Counted from the stretch's first letter, positions 33,901-42,656 are shown. The stretch: DNA of 64,000 bases from Pseudoxanthomonas composti (GCF_004122095.1 NZ_SAWZ01000002.1:496001-560000), one strand, 5' to 3'. Notes: a model not told the origin generated them from the sequence alone. Numbers and translations are program-made.

Positions 33901-34070
33901 AGGGGCGCGCGGATGTGGCTCTGGAACACCGTGATGCCCACGGCAAAGAAGTAGGTCAGCCAGATCGCGTAGCCAAGCGGGACCACCAGCTCGAGCGCCA
34001 TGGTGGCAGCCATCAACGCGCCCGCGGCCAGCAGGACCCAGCGGTCACGGGACAAAATCGGATCCTGCAT
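30951..34070 (-). CDS. membrane hybrid histidine kinase with GAF and three receivers
   Basis: A 1039-residue protein. Residues about 10-105 hold several hydrophobic helices, about 115-275 a GAF domain (LGALCEQMRCQVGALYRLEE), and 275-365 a long Gln/Glu-rich coiled coil. The kinase core follows: His374 in FLANMSHELRTPLNSSL, N-box ILKNLLANAIKFT, GGTGLGLSISRDLASHMGGG. An Ala/Pro linker leads to three receivers with acceptors Asp701 (LLDIGLPD), Asp823 (MITDLALPDG) and Asp969 (LMDIMMPEMDG). The ATG at 34070 is chosen over an upstream TTG at 34088. It heads the operon with cheR, cheB and the receiver-kinase. Confidence 0.92.
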   Translation of the reverse strand: MQDPILSRDRWVLLAAGALMAATMALELVVPLGYAIWLTYFFAVGITVFQSHIRAPLVVALLSCVLLAVGYELAPASHGSGFSHINRSIGGVSFLAMAMVVTQALRARQAAEAALWLQEAENAVALSLRGEQEVETLANAALGALCEQMRCQVGALYRLEESNLVLVGGVAVPAGIAGTFPVGQGQLGEVVRGNRVLRLRDVEAGHLSIETGLGRSAPRELFIAPVTADGRVMGALELARTQLHAPAPRELALLEQCAETIGLALRASLQRRRLIELLEETQRQSEELQAQQEELRVANEELEEQSRSLQHSQASLEQQQADLEQTNVVLEERTHELEAQKQALLAAQAQLMRSAEELATTSRYKSEFLANMSHELRTPLNSSLILAKLLVDNKDGNLSQEQVKYAQAILSSNNDLLALINDILDLSRIEAGHVELAEEPTLLDGVAQRMKDTFEPMAQQKGLQLAIEIGHGAPERIEVDSQRLQQILKNLLANAIKFTERGSVSLKIQAGAPGRVRFEVCDTGIGIPRDQLAAIFEAFRQADGSTRRKYGGTGLGLSISRDLASHMGGGITVDSEPGRGSCFILDLPAAGAGASASNQAPPAPQAAPMASAVSQVLGSSATPSLARSVAESPQAAATPGADALVRRFPGRLILAIEDDARFAQALAELANELQFDCVVAPSAEEGLALAAKIQPDGILLDIGLPDVSGLSVLERIKRDPSTRHIPVHIVSALERAQVSLELGAVGFLLKPATRERLAEAIQQLEETNARAVRRLLIVEDDQDLRANLQLLLARDQLEIVPVGTVAEAMTQLGQASFDCMITDLALPDGTGYDLLERMAESPSLAFPPVIVYTGRALSREEEQRLRRYSKSIIIKGARSPERLLDEVTLFLHSVESQLPSSQQRLLKEARRRDAVLDGRTILLAEDDVRNIFALSSVLEPLGVKLEIARNGREALERLQTLDPDLVLMDIMMPEMDGLTAMRHIRAAPNTRDLPIIALTAKAMADDRERCLQAGANDYIAKPIDVDKLVSLCRVWCSRQ

Positions 34071-34337
34071 GCTGCGCTTCGCCGTCAAAAGGGCACTGAT
34101 GTTAGCGCAGCAGGCCCGTCCAAGCCATTGAATTGACGGAGGAATATCGTCTTCGTAAGGCTATGGACTTCACATGCATTTCACGCGGTCATCAGATTCG
34201 CCACTGGCCGATCACACCTTGATCGAATGCACGGCATGCAATGAGCCGCGCACGGCAGCAGCCTGCACCCGTGGCGTAGCCCTCACGTAACTGACTTCTG
34301 CCCGCCGACAGCGCAAAATGGCCGCCCTGCATGGGTT

Positions 34338-34360
34338 GGCCATGCGTGTTCGGCATGGCC
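34338..34360 (+). promoter_or_regulatory. hairpin just upstream of the metN ribosome site
   Basis: GGCCATGC and GCATGGCC form a perfect 8-bp stem with loop GTGTTCG, ending 10 bases before the metN GTG and touching its CCAGG ribosome site. No SAM riboswitch fold or MetJ box was recognised in the 300-base leader, so this hairpin is the only visible candidate control element. Confidence 0.4.
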
Positions 34361-34370
34361 CCCAGGCAAC

Positions 34371-35372
34371 GTGATCAGACTTCAGCAGGTTCGAAAAGAC
34401 TACCCGGTCGCCGGCGGCCACACCGTGGCGGCGCTGCATCCGCTGGACCTGGAGATCCAGGACGGGGAGGTGTTCGGCATCATCGGCCACTCCGGGGCGG
34501 GCAAGTCCACCCTGATCCGCCTTCTAAACGGCCTGGAAGCGCCTTCGGGCGGGCAGGTGCTGATCCAGGGCCAGGACGTGGGCCGGCTGGATGGCGAGGG
34601 CCTGCGTGCGCTGCGGCGCCGGGTGGGCATGATCTTCCAGCACTTCAACCTGCTGTCTTCGCTGACCATCTTCGACAACGTGGCGTTCCCGCTGCGGCTC
34701 GCCGGCGAACCGGCCAGCCGCATCGCCCAGCGGGTGCCGGAGCTGCTGGCGCGCGTGGGCCTGCAGGACCATGCCCGCAAGTATCCGGCGCAGCTGTCCG
34801 GCGGGCAGAAGCAGCGCGTCGGCATCGCCCGCGCCCTGGCCACCGATCCGATGCTGCTGCTGTGCGATGAGGCCACCAGCGCGCTGGACCCGCAGACCAC
34901 CGCCTCGGTGCTGGACCTGCTGGCCGACATCAACGCCGAGCTCGGCCTGACCATCGTGCTGATCACCCACGAGATGGACGTGGTGCGGCGCATCTGCGAC
35001 CGCGTGGCGGTGCTCGATGCCGGCCGCGTGGTGGAGCAGGGCGCGGTGGCCCAGGTGTTCCTGCACCCCCAGCACCCCACCACCCGGCGCTTCGTGCGCG
35101 AGGCCGATCCCGCCCACGGCCAGGGTGAGGTCTCCATCGAGGCCGGCAACGCCCTGCGGCTGCGCCTGACCTTCACCGGCGACACCACCTACCAGCCGAT
35201 CCTGGCGGCCGTGGCGCGGCAGACCGGCTCGGATTTCAGCATCCTGTCCGGCCGCATCGACCGCATCCGCCACACGCCGTACGGCCAGCTCACCGTGGCC
35301 TTCACCGGCCAGGTCGAGTCCGTGCGCGCCGCGCTGGAACACGCGGGCGTGGACGTGGAGGTGCTGGCATGA
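34371..35372 (+). CDS. metN: methionine ABC transporter ATP-binding protein MetN
   Basis: ATPase of the methionine importer. The 333 residues show Walker [20 protein letters not shown]-loop [11 protein letters not shown], signature [16 protein letters not shown], Walker [16 protein letters not shown] and H-loop [10 protein letters not shown], then the C-terminal NIL domain (SNxxxx region [20 protein letters not shown]) that binds methionine for trans-inhibition. Length is normal. GTG start with a hairpin upstream. Its stop overlaps the metI start (ATGA), giving the standard metN-metI-metQ order. Confidence 0.96.
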   Translation: MIRLQQVRKDYPVAGGHTVAALHPLDLEIQDGEVFGIIGHSGAGKSTLIRLLNGLEAPSGGQVLIQGQDVGRLDGEGLRALRRRVGMIFQHFNLLSSLTIFDNVAFPLRLAGEPASRIAQRVPELLARVGLQDHARKYPAQLSGGQKQRVGIARALATDPMLLLCDEATSALDPQTTASVLDLLADINAELGLTIVLITHEMDVVRRICDRVAVLDAGRVVEQGAVAQVFLHPQHPTTRRFVREADPAHGQGEVSIEAGNALRLRLTFTGDTTYQPILAAVARQTGSDFSILSGRIDRIRHTPYGQLTVAFTGQVESVRAALEHAGVDVEVLA

Positions 35373-36061
35373 GCGCGCTGGTGCTGGGCAGCGCCTGGTT
35401 CCCCAACGTCGATGCGGCCAAGGGGCAGGAGATCGCCGCGGCCACGCTGGATACGCTGATCATGCTGGCGGCCTCGCTGCCGCTGAGCCTGCTGATCGGC
35501 CTGCCGCTGGGCGTGCTGATGTTCCTGACCGGCAAGGGCCGGCCGCAGTCGCGGCCGTGGCTGTACAACAGCCTGGCCTTCGTGGTGAACATCCTGCGCT
35601 CGGTGCCTTTCATCATCCTGATGATCAGCCTGATCCCGATCACTCTGGCGGTCATGGGCACCTCGCTGGGCGTGCGCGGCGCGATCCTGCCCCTGGTGGT
35701 GGGCGCGGCGCCGTTTTTCGCGCGCCTGGCCGAGGCCTCGCTGCGCGAGGTGGACCGCGGCGTGGTCGAGGCGGCCACCGCGATGGGCGCCACCACCTGG
35801 CAGCTGATCACCCGGGTGCTGCTGCCCGAGGCGCGCCCGGGGCTGATCTCGGCCGCCACCATCACCGCCATCGCCCTGGTCGGCTTCACCGCCATGGGCG
35901 GGGCGATCGGTTCGGGCGGCCTGGGCGACCTGGCCTATCGCGATGGCTACCAGCGCTCGCAGACCGACGTGGCGGTGGTCACCGTGGCCCTGCTGCTGGT
36001 GCTGGTGCAGTTGATCCAGATGCTGGGCGACCGCCTCACCGCCCATTTCACCCGCCGCTGA
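35369..36061 (+). CDS. metI: methionine ABC transporter permease MetI
   Basis: A 230-residue membrane permease, slightly longer than the usual 217 because of its N-terminus. It has the MetI features [39 protein letters not shown] and the coupling-helix EAA-type motif [20 protein letters not shown] followed by [20 protein letters not shown]. Translation is coupled to metN by a four-base overlap. Confidence 0.96.
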   Translation: MSALVLGSAWFPNVDAAKGQEIAAATLDTLIMLAASLPLSLLIGLPLGVLMFLTGKGRPQSRPWLYNSLAFVVNILRSVPFIILMISLIPITLAVMGTSLGVRGAILPLVVGAAPFFARLAEASLREVDRGVVEAATAMGATTWQLITRVLLPEARPGLISAATITAIALVGFTAMGGAIGSGGLGDLAYRDGYQRSQTDVAVVTVALLLVLVQLIQMLGDRLTAHFTRR

Positions 36062-36106
36062 TCCAGGCTTGTGCCTGATTCGGCAAGACCTCCACGGAAA
36101 ACCCCC

Positions 36107-36916
36107 ATGAAGCTCACCAACGCCCTGTTCCTCACCCTTGCCACCGTCGCCCTGGCCGCCTGCGGCAAAGGCGGGAGCGCGGCCGCCCCGCAGCAGACGC
36201 TGTCGGTGGCCGCCACCGCCGTGCCGCACGCCGAAGTGCTGGAGGTGGTCAAGCCAATCCTGGCCAAGCAGGGCATCGACCTGAAGGTGCGGGTGTTCAA
36301 CGACTACGTGCAGCCCAACGACCAAGTGGTGCAGAAGCAGCTGGACGCCAACTACTTCCAGACCGAGCCCTACCTGGACGCCTACAACCGCGACCGCGGC
36401 ACCAAGCTGGTCACGGTGGCCGGCGTGCACATCGAGCCCTTCGGCGCCTACTCGCGCCGGATCAAGACCCTGGCCGAGCTGCGCGATGGCGCGGACGTGG
36501 TGATTCCCAACGACCCCAGCAACAACAGCCGGGCGTTGATCCTGTTGGACAAGTCCGGGGTGATCAAGCTCAAGGATCCCAGCAATGCGCTGTCGACCCA
36601 GCGCGACATCGTCGAGAACCCCAAGCACCTGAAATTCCGCGAGCTGGACTCGGCGATGCTGCCGCGCGTGCTCGACCAGGTGGACCTGGCCTTGATCAAT
36701 ACCAACTATGCGTTGGACGCCGGCCTCAACCCGACCACCGACGCGCTGGCGATTGAGGACTCCAACTCGCCTTACGTGAACTTCCTGGTCGCCCGCGAGG
36801 ACAACCGCGACGATCCGCGCATCCAGGCCCTGGCCAAGGCACTGACCAGCCAGCCGGTGCGGGATTTCATCGGGCAGAAGTACAAGGGGGCGGTGTTGGC
36901 CGTCGCTCCCAAGTAG
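36107..36916 (+). CDS. metQ: methionine-binding lipoprotein MetQ
   Basis: A 269-residue NLPA-family binding protein with lipoprotein signal MKLTNALFLTLATVALAAC. The mature part has VAATAVPHAEVLEVVKPILA, FNDYVQPNDQVVQKQLDANY, FQTEPYLDAYNRDRG and VVIPNDPSNNSRALILLDKS, the family hallmarks for D/L-methionine binding. It follows metI by 45 bases. The ATG at 36107 starts the signal; earlier codons are frame extension. Downstream are long direct repeats before the convergent symporter gene. Confidence 0.95.
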   Translation: MKLTNALFLTLATVALAACGKGGSAAAPQQTLSVAATAVPHAEVLEVVKPILAKQGIDLKVRVFNDYVQPNDQVVQKQLDANYFQTEPYLDAYNRDRGTKLVTVAGVHIEPFGAYSRRIKTLAELRDGADVVIPNDPSNNSRALILLDKSGVIKLKDPSNALSTQRDIVENPKHLKFRELDSAMLPRVLDQVDLALINTNYALDAGLNPTTDALAIEDSNSPYVNFLVAREDNRDDPRIQALAKALTSQPVRDFIGQKYKGAVLAVAPK

Positions 36917-36920
36917 AGGA

Positions 36921-37405
36921 GTGAGCGGGGAGGAGTGAGGAGTGAGGAAGTGCAAGAGCAGAAGCACTGTCTCGGCGCTCACTCCTCACTTCTCCTGGCC
37001 CACTTCTCTTGCCAGCCTGGGAAGAAGCGGCTCATCAACCTGTGGGAGCCGATTCATCGGCGAAGGGTCTTGCCTTCAGCCCATGAGCTCGCGTGGCAAG
37101 CCCCTTCGCGGCTGAAGCCGCTCCCACGGGAAGCGACGGCGGTCGCGCTGCAGCCCTTCGAGTGCCGCGTTGCTTGAAGCAGGCGTGAGCGGGGAGGAGT
37201 GAGGAGTGAGTAAGTGCAAGAGCAGGAGCGCTGTCCTGGTGCGCATACCTCACATTGTCTTGGCCCACTTCTCTTGCCAGCCTGGGAAGAACCAGCTCAC
37301 CAACCTGTGGGAGCCGATTCATCGGCGAAGGGCCTTACCCTCAGCCCATGAGCTCGCGTGGCAAGCCCCTTCGCGGCTAAAGCCGCTCCCACAGAAAGCG
37401 GCGGC
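36921..37405. repeat. ~220-bp direct repeat pair with embedded palindromic elements
   Basis: Two copies (about 36921-37140 and 37185-37405, offset 264-265 bases) start with GTGAGCGGGGAGGAGTGAGG and share CACTTCTCTTGCCAGCCTGG. Each ends with an intergenic repeat (37041-37127, 37306-37393) running from TGTGGGAGCCGATTCATCGG to GGCTRAAGCCGCTCCCAC. CTCACTCCTCAC tracts nearby can pair with the GAGGAGTGAG tracts. The 36917-37577 gap between convergent metQ and the symporter gene otherwise holds nothing. Confidence 0.88.
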
Positions 37406-37577
37406 GCTGCCGCCATCGCCTGGACACTCGGGTGATCGGCCATTGATCGTCGGATCGATGTGCGTGGTCTCGCCTGAAGCAGGAGCCAGGAGAGTGTGGT
37501 GAGAAGTGACCCGCCGCGAGCGCGGTTCTAACGCTCACTCCTCACTCCTCTCCACTCACTCCTCAACCTCCCACGCC

Positions 37578-39137
37578 TCACCAGAACGTGGCGTACAACG
37601 CAGCGATCACCGCCAGGGTCGCGATGGAGGCGATGTTGAACGAAGGCGCTGTGGCGTAGCTGACGTCGCGGGTCTGGATGCGGTCGCGGTCGCCGGTGGC
37701 CTTGGTGAACAGGGCCACCACGGTGGACAGCAGCAGGCACAGCAGGAACACCACGCCGATGCGATCCATGAACGGCATCTGCGGCAGCGCCAGCTTGAGC
37801 ACCATGGACAGCACGAAGGAGCTGATGGCCGCGGTCAGGGCGCCGGCTTCGTTGGCGCGCTTCCAGAACATGCCGTGGAAGAAGATCACCACGATGCCCG
37901 GGGTGAAGAAGCCGGTGAATTCCTGGATGTACTGGAAGCCCTGGTCGAAGCCGCCCAGCAGCGGCCGCGCGGTCAGGGTGGCCACGATGATCGCGCCCAC
38001 CGCGGCCAGGCGGCCGACGTTGACCAGCCGCTTCTCCGAGGCCTGCGGCGCGCGCTTGGCGTAGAAGTCCAGGGTGAAGATGGTGGCCACCGAATTGATC
38101 TTGGACGCCAGCGAGGCCACGATCGCGGCGATCAGCGCGGCGAACACCAGGCCGAGCACGCCGCTGGGCAGCAGCCGCATCATCGTCGGGTAGGCCTCGT
38201 CCGGGCGCTCCAGGCCCGGGGCCAGCATCACCGCGGCGATGCCCGGCAGCACCACGATCACCGGGATCAGCAGCTTCAGGAACGCGGCGAACACGATGCC
38301 CTTCTGCGCTTCCTTGATGTCCTTGGCCGCCAGGGCGCGCTGGATGATGTACTGGTTGAAGCCCCAGTAGCTCAGGTTGGCGATCCACATGCCGCCCAGC
38401 AGCACCGACAGGCCCGGCAGGTCCTTGTAGAAGGGGTTGTCCGGATGCAGGATCATTTCGAACTTGTCCGGGTGCTGCTGCCACAGCGTGGTGAAGCCGT
38501 TGACGATGCTGCCATCGCCGATCTGGCTCAGGGTGATGCCGGTGACCATCAGCCCGCCCAGCACCAGCAGGCTGACCTGGACGATGTCGGTCAGGGCCAC
38601 GGCCTTCAGGCCGCCGTAGAGCTGGTAGGCCAGCGAGAAGAGCGCCAGCAGCACCAGCGCCACGTCCTGGTTCAGGCCGGTGACCTGGGCGATGGCGATC
38701 GAGCCCAGCCACAGGATCGAGGTCAGGTTGACGAACACGTACAGCGCCAGCCAGAACACCGCCATCACCGTGCGGATGCGGGTGCCGTACCGCTCCTCCA
38801 GGAACTGCGGCATGGTGGTGATGCGGTTGCGCAGGAAGATCGGCAGGAACCACTTGCCCACGATCAGCAGCGTCAGCGCCGCCATCCATTCGTAGGAGGC
38901 GATGGCCAGGCCAATGGCATAGCCCGAGCCGGACATGCCGATGATCTGCTCGGCCGAGATGTTGGCCGCGATCAGCGAGGCGCCGATGGCCCACCAGGGC
39001 AGGCTGCGGCTGGCCAGGAAGTAGTCCTGCGCGGACTTCTCGCGACCGCCTTTTTCGCGCGAGACCAGCTGGGCCAGGATGAAGATGCCCGCCAGGTAGA
39101 CCAGCACGATGGCGATGTCGAGGGTGGAAAGACGCAT
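37578..39137 (-). CDS. sodium:solute symporter (SGLT-like)
   Basis: A 519-residue SSS-family symporter with about fourteen helices. Typical motifs are FLASRSLPWWAIGASLIAAN followed by ISAEQIIGMSGSGYAIG (the sodium-site region of helix 1), QLYGGLKAVALTDIVQVSLL and ALIAAIVASLASKINSVATI with FTLDFY, the SSS signature in helix 8-9. It closely resembles the sugar branch (vSGLT, galactose/glucose). It is the last gene of the minus-strand dgo operon, which makes galactose or a related sugar the probable cargo; this is inference. Confidence 0.92.
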   Translation of the reverse strand: MRLSTLDIAIVLVYLAGIFILAQLVSREKGGREKSAQDYFLASRSLPWWAIGASLIAANISAEQIIGMSGSGYAIGLAIASYEWMAALTLLIVGKWFLPIFLRNRITTMPQFLEERYGTRIRTVMAVFWLALYVFVNLTSILWLGSIAIAQVTGLNQDVALVLLALFSLAYQLYGGLKAVALTDIVQVSLLVLGGLMVTGITLSQIGDGSIVNGFTTLWQQHPDKFEMILHPDNPFYKDLPGLSVLLGGMWIANLSYWGFNQYIIQRALAAKDIKEAQKGIVFAAFLKLLIPVIVVLPGIAAVMLAPGLERPDEAYPTMMRLLPSGVLGLVFAALIAAIVASLASKINSVATIFTLDFYAKRAPQASEKRLVNVGRLAAVGAIIVATLTARPLLGGFDQGFQYIQEFTGFFTPGIVVIFFHGMFWKRANEAGALTAAISSFVLSMVLKLALPQMPFMDRIGVVFLLCLLLSTVVALFTKATGDRDRIQTRDVSYATAPSFNIASIATLAVIAALYATFW

Positions 39138-39167
39138 TCGGTGAATCTCCGCAAGTGAACCGCGCCC

Positions 39168-40079
39168 CTAGCGAGGCGCGGCTGAATCTGGATGGCCGGC
39201 GAATCGGACTTCGGGCAGGCCGCGCACGCCCACGTCCAGGGCGAACACATGGCCGGCCTGCGGATCCTGCGACCGCGCCGCATCGTCCATGCCGTCGTGG
39301 GCGCTGGTGACGTAGAGGGTGGACAGGGCAGGGCCGCCGAAGGCAGGACGCGTGGGTTGGCCGGTGGGCACCACCAGGATCTGGTCCAGGCGGCCGTCGG
39401 GCAGGTAGCGCACGATGCGTGCCGCCCCCCACTGCGCGTTCCACAGGCCACCTTCGGCGTCCACTGCGGAACCATCGGGCTCACCGGGCTGGTCGGACAA
39501 TGCGACGAAAGTCGATACCGGCCCGATCACATCGCCATAGGCGCAGCGCTGGATACGCTTGTCCAGCGAATCGCAGAAGTACATCGTTTCGCCATCCGGG
39601 CTGAAGGCGATGCTGTTGGAAATGGCCACTCCGGGCAGGGGCAGCTGTTCCAGCGACAGGTCGGCATTGAGCCGCCAGAACGCCCCCACTGGCTGCTTGT
39701 CGCCTTGGGCGGGCTCGTGCAGCGTGCCGAACACCAGGCGCCCCTGGCGGTCGCAGCCGCCATCGTTGGCGCGGGTGTCGCCACGTCCGGGCAGGCGATG
39801 CAGCTCGCGCAGCTCGCCGGTCTCGGGGTGGAAGAAGGCCAGGCGCGAGGCCAGCGCCAGCAGCAGCCAGCCCGGCGCCTGGCACAGCGCCAGGCAGCCC
39901 AGCCGCTCGGGCATGGGCCACTGCCGGGTCTGGCCGTCGGCCGGGCGGTGGCGCCACAGCACCGCGTTGTGGATATCGGTCCAGTACAGGGCCTGCTCGC
40001 GTTCGCACCAGACCACGCCTTCGCCCAGGCGGTTGCCGGCCGGCACCACGGTGCGCGCATCGTGACTTGCCAGGGCCAT
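39168..40079 (-). CDS. SMP-30/gluconolactonase-type sugar lactonase
   Basis: A 303-residue six-bladed propeller lactonase of the SMP-30/XylC/regucalcin family. The calcium ligands appear in order: Glu in GNRLGEGVVWCEREQALYW, Asn in RANDGGCDRQGRLVFGT, Asn in VAISNSIAFSPDGETMYFCD and Asp in EPDGSAVDAEGGLWNAQWGA. It follows the dehydrogenase by two bases. Its likely job is opening galactonolactone (or arabinonolactone) made by that dehydrogenase. The neighbour set (DgoD, DgoA, DgoR) favours galactonate. Confidence 0.9.
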   Translation of the reverse strand: MALASHDARTVVPAGNRLGEGVVWCEREQALYWTDIHNAVLWRHRPADGQTRQWPMPERLGCLALCQAPGWLLLALASRLAFFHPETGELRELHRLPGRGDTRANDGGCDRQGRLVFGTLHEPAQGDKQPVGAFWRLNADLSLEQLPLPGVAISNSIAFSPDGETMYFCDSLDKRIQRCAYGDVIGPVSTFVALSDQPGEPDGSAVDAEGGLWNAQWGAARIVRYLPDGRLDQILVVPTGQPTRPAFGGPALSTLYVTSAHDGMDDAARSQDPQAGHVFALDVGVRGLPEVRFAGHPDSAAPR

Positions 40080-40081
40080 GC

Positions 40082-40870
40082 TCACACCCAGCCGCCGTCG
40101 ACGATGAACTGCTGGCCGGTGCACATGCGGCTGTCGTCGGCGCCCAGGAACAGGGCCATGCGCGCCAGGTCCTCCGACTGCAGGTAGCCAGGCAGGCACT
40201 GGGCGCGTTCGATCTGCGCCTGGCCCTCGGCATCCAGCCACAGGCGGCGCTGCTTCTCGGTGATCACCCAGCCCGGCACCAGGGCGTTGATGCGGATGCG
40301 GTCGCGGCCCAGCTCGCGCGCCAGGCCGTTGACCAGCCCGTGCACGGCCGACTTGGCCATGGTGTACATGGGGTAGCCGGCGTTCTTGATCATCCAGCTG
40401 GTCGAGCCCAAGCAGATCACCGAGCCGCCGCCCAGCCCGCGCATGTCCTCCACCACTGCCTGGGTGGCGAAGTACTGGTGGCGCAGGTTGACCGCGATGC
40501 TGCGCTCGAAGTCCTCCGGGGTGGTCTGGCTGAAGTCGTGGCGCACGTCATTGGCGGCGTTGTTGACCAGCACGCCGATCGGTCCGATCTGCGTGCGCGC
40601 CTGGGCAATGGAAGCCTGCAGAGCGGCCACGTCGGTCGCATCGGTGTGCAGGTAGACCGGTGCATGCGCCACGTCCTGCAGGCTGGCCAGCAGGGCCTGC
40701 GCGCCGACGTCGTCGATGTCCAGGAACGCCACGCGTGCGCCCTGGCGGGCGAACTGCTCCACGAAGCTGGCGCCGATGCCGGTGGCGCCGCCGCTGACCA
40801 GCACCGCGCGCCCGGCCAGGCTGGGGTAACGGGCCATGTCGTCCCGGGTGTGCTCGATGTCCTCCCTCAT
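40082..40870 (-). CDS. SDR sugar dehydrogenase (galactose/xylose type)
   Basis: A 262-residue classical short-chain dehydrogenase. The nucleotide motif is VLVSGGATGIGASF, the structural motif NNAAND, the catalytic Ser in CLGSTSWM and the YxxxK pair in YTMAKSAVHGL; the end CTGQQFIVDGGWV is typical. The overall pattern (DVRHDFS..., AVNLRHQYFATQAVV, ALVPGWVITEKQRRLW) recalls Caulobacter D-xylose dehydrogenase XylB. In this operon the first step of oxidative galactose use (galactose to galactonolactone) is the likely role, with arabinose or xylose possible. Confidence 0.88.
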   Translation of the reverse strand: MREDIEHTRDDMARYPSLAGRAVLVSGGATGIGASFVEQFARQGARVAFLDIDDVGAQALLASLQDVAHAPVYLHTDATDVAALQASIAQARTQIGPIGVLVNNAANDVRHDFSQTTPEDFERSIAVNLRHQYFATQAVVEDMRGLGGGSVICLGSTSWMIKNAGYPMYTMAKSAVHGLVNGLARELGRDRIRINALVPGWVITEKQRRLWLDAEGQAQIERAQCLPGYLQSEDLARMALFLGADDSRMCTGQQFIVDGGWV

Positions 40871-40875
40871 CGCGC

Positions 40876-42024
40876 TCACCACTCGGCCACGCTGCCATCG
40901 GCGTGGCGCCAGATGGGGTTGCGCCAGCGGTGGCCTTCGGCCACGCGCTCGTCCACGTACTGCTGGTTGATCTCGATGCCCAGGCCCGGACCATCGGGGA
41001 TGGTCACGTAGCCCTCGTTGTAGGCGAAGGGCGCGCGGTCGACCAGGTAATCCAGCAGGTCGTTGGTGGCGTTGTAGTGGATGCCCAGGCTCTGCTCCTG
41101 GATGAAGGCGTTGTAGCAGACCGCATCCAGCTGCAGGTTGGCGGCCAGGGCGATCGGCCCCAGCGGGCAGTGCAGGGCGATGGCCACATCGTAGGCCTCG
41201 GCCATCGCCGCGATCTTGCGGGTCTCGGTGATGCCGCCGGAATGGGAGGGGTCGGGCTGCAGGATGTCCACGCCGCCCTGCTGCAGCACGCGCTTGAAGT
41301 CGAAGCGCGAATACAGCCGCTCGCCCAGCGCGATCGGCGCCGGCGACAGCGCGGCCAGCTCGGGGATCGCTTCCAAGTGCTCGGACAGCACCGGCTCTTC
41401 GATGAACATCAGGCCGAAGGGCGCCAGCTCGCGCATCAGCACCTTGGCCATCGGCTTGTGCACGCGGCCGTGGAAGTCCACCGCCAGGCCCACGTCCCGG
41501 CCCACCGCATCGCGCACGGCCTGCACGTTTTCCAGCACCCGGCTGACCTTGTCGTGGGTGTCGACGAACTGCACTTCTTCGGTAGCGTTCATCTTGACCG
41601 CGGTGAAGCCGCGCTCGACCGCGGCCTTGGCCGCGCGCGCGGTGTCGGCCGGGCGGTCGCCGCCGATCCACGAGTACACGCGGATGCGCTCGCGCACCGG
41701 GCCGCCCAGCAGCTTGTGCACTGGCTGGTCCAGGGCCTTGCCATGGATGTCCCACAGGGCCTGGTCGATGCCGGCCAGCGCGCTCATCAGGATCGGCCCG
41801 CCGCGATAGAAGCCACCGCGGTACAGCACCTGCCAGTGGTCTTCGATATGGCGCGGGTCCTTGCCGATCAGGTAGTCGGACAGCTCATCGACAGCGGCGG
41901 CGACGGTGTGCGCGCGGCCCTCGACGACGGGCTCGCCCCAGCCGCTGATGCCGGCATCGGTATCGATACGGACGAACAGCCAGCGCGGCGGGACGAGAAA
42001 GGTGGTGACAGCGGTGATCTTCAT
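40876..42024 (-). CDS. dgoD: D-galactonate dehydratase DgoD
   Basis: Enolase-superfamily dehydratase that turns D-galactonate into 2-keto-3-deoxygalactonate. The product is 382 residues, the same as the E. coli enzyme, and the catalytic positions coincide with those I recall for it: metal ligands Asp183 (VDFHGRVH), Glu209 (FIEEP) and Glu235 (GERLYSR), acid/base His185 and His285 (LHCPLGP). The N-terminal capping domain starts MKITAVTTFLVPPRWLFVRI. Its ATG overlaps the dgoA stop by four bases. Confidence 0.96.
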   Translation of the reverse strand: MKITAVTTFLVPPRWLFVRIDTDAGISGWGEPVVEGRAHTVAAAVDELSDYLIGKDPRHIEDHWQVLYRGGFYRGGPILMSALAGIDQALWDIHGKALDQPVHKLLGGPVRERIRVYSWIGGDRPADTARAAKAAVERGFTAVKMNATEEVQFVDTHDKVSRVLENVQAVRDAVGRDVGLAVDFHGRVHKPMAKVLMRELAPFGLMFIEEPVLSEHLEAIPELAALSPAPIALGERLYSRFDFKRVLQQGGVDILQPDPSHSGGITETRKIAAMAEAYDVAIALHCPLGPIALAANLQLDAVCYNAFIQEQSLGIHYNATNDLLDYLVDRAPFAYNEGYVTIPDGPGLGIEINQQYVDERVAEGHRWRNPIWRHADGSVAEW

Positions 42025-42656
42025 GGGGTGGGGGCCCTGTTGGCCTGGTTCCAGGCATCGATGAAAGCGTGGGCGCGACGGCCGATCTCGGCCGCGTCCA
42101 CGCCAGGTTTGAACAACGCCGAGCCGATGCCGAACCCGGCAGCGCCCGCGGCGAGATAAGCGTCCATGTTGTCCGGGGTGATCCCGCCCACCGGCAGCAG
42201 CGCGGTGCCCTTGGGCAGCACGCTCAGCCAGGCCTTGAGCACGGCCGGCGGCAGCTGCTCGGCGGGAAAGAGCTTGAGCGCATCGGCGCCTGCGGCCAGC
42301 GCGGCGAACGCCTCGGTCATGGTCGACACGCCAGGCGCGCAGACCAGGCCGGCGGCCTTGGCCGCGGCGATCACCTGGGTGTCGGCGTGCGGCATGACGA
42401 TGAGCTTGCCGCCGACGCCGGCGATGTCCTGGACCTGTGCCGGCGTCATCACGGTGCCGGCGCCGACCAGGCAGCGGTCGCCGAAGGCCTCGGCCAGCAG
42501 GCCGATGCTCTGAAGCGGGTCGGGCGAATTGAGCGGCACTTCCAGCGTGCGGAAGCCAGCCTCGACCAGCGCGCCGCCGATGGACAATGCCTCCTGCGGC
42601 GTGAGCCCCCGCAGGATCGCAACCAGTGGAAGGGGTTGCAGCCATGCGGTACTCAT
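42021..42656 (-). CDS. dgoA: 2-dehydro-3-deoxy-6-phosphogalactonate aldolase DgoA
   Basis: Class I KDPG/KDPGal aldolase of 211 residues, cleaving the phosphorylated keto-deoxy acid to pyruvate and glyceraldehyde-3-phosphate. It has LPLVAILRGLTPQEALSIGG, the active-site Glu in FRTLEVPLNSPDP, GAGTVMTPAQVQDI, and the Schiff-base Lys128 in ADALKLFPAEQLPP, followed by VLPKGTALLPVGGITPDNMD. KDPGal rather than KDPG specificity is inferred from linkage to dgoD. It lies 10 bases after dgoR. Confidence 0.94.
   Translation of the reverse strand: MSTAWLQPLPLVAILRGLTPQEALSIGGALVEAGFRTLEVPLNSPDPLQSIGLLAEAFGDRCLVGAGTVMTPAQVQDIAGVGGKLIVMPHADTQVIAAAKAAGLVCAPGVSTMTEAFAALAAGADALKLFPAEQLPPAVLKAWLSVLPKGTALLPVGGITPDNMDAYLAAGAAGFGIGSALFKPGVDAAEIGRRAHAFIDAWNQANRAPTP

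Noticed and set aside
34089..34370. SAM riboswitch before metN
   Set aside because: No characteristic conserved core was found by eye; only a simple hairpin is present.
36921..37405. CRISPR array
   Set aside because: There are only two long units without regular short repeats, unique spacers or cas genes.
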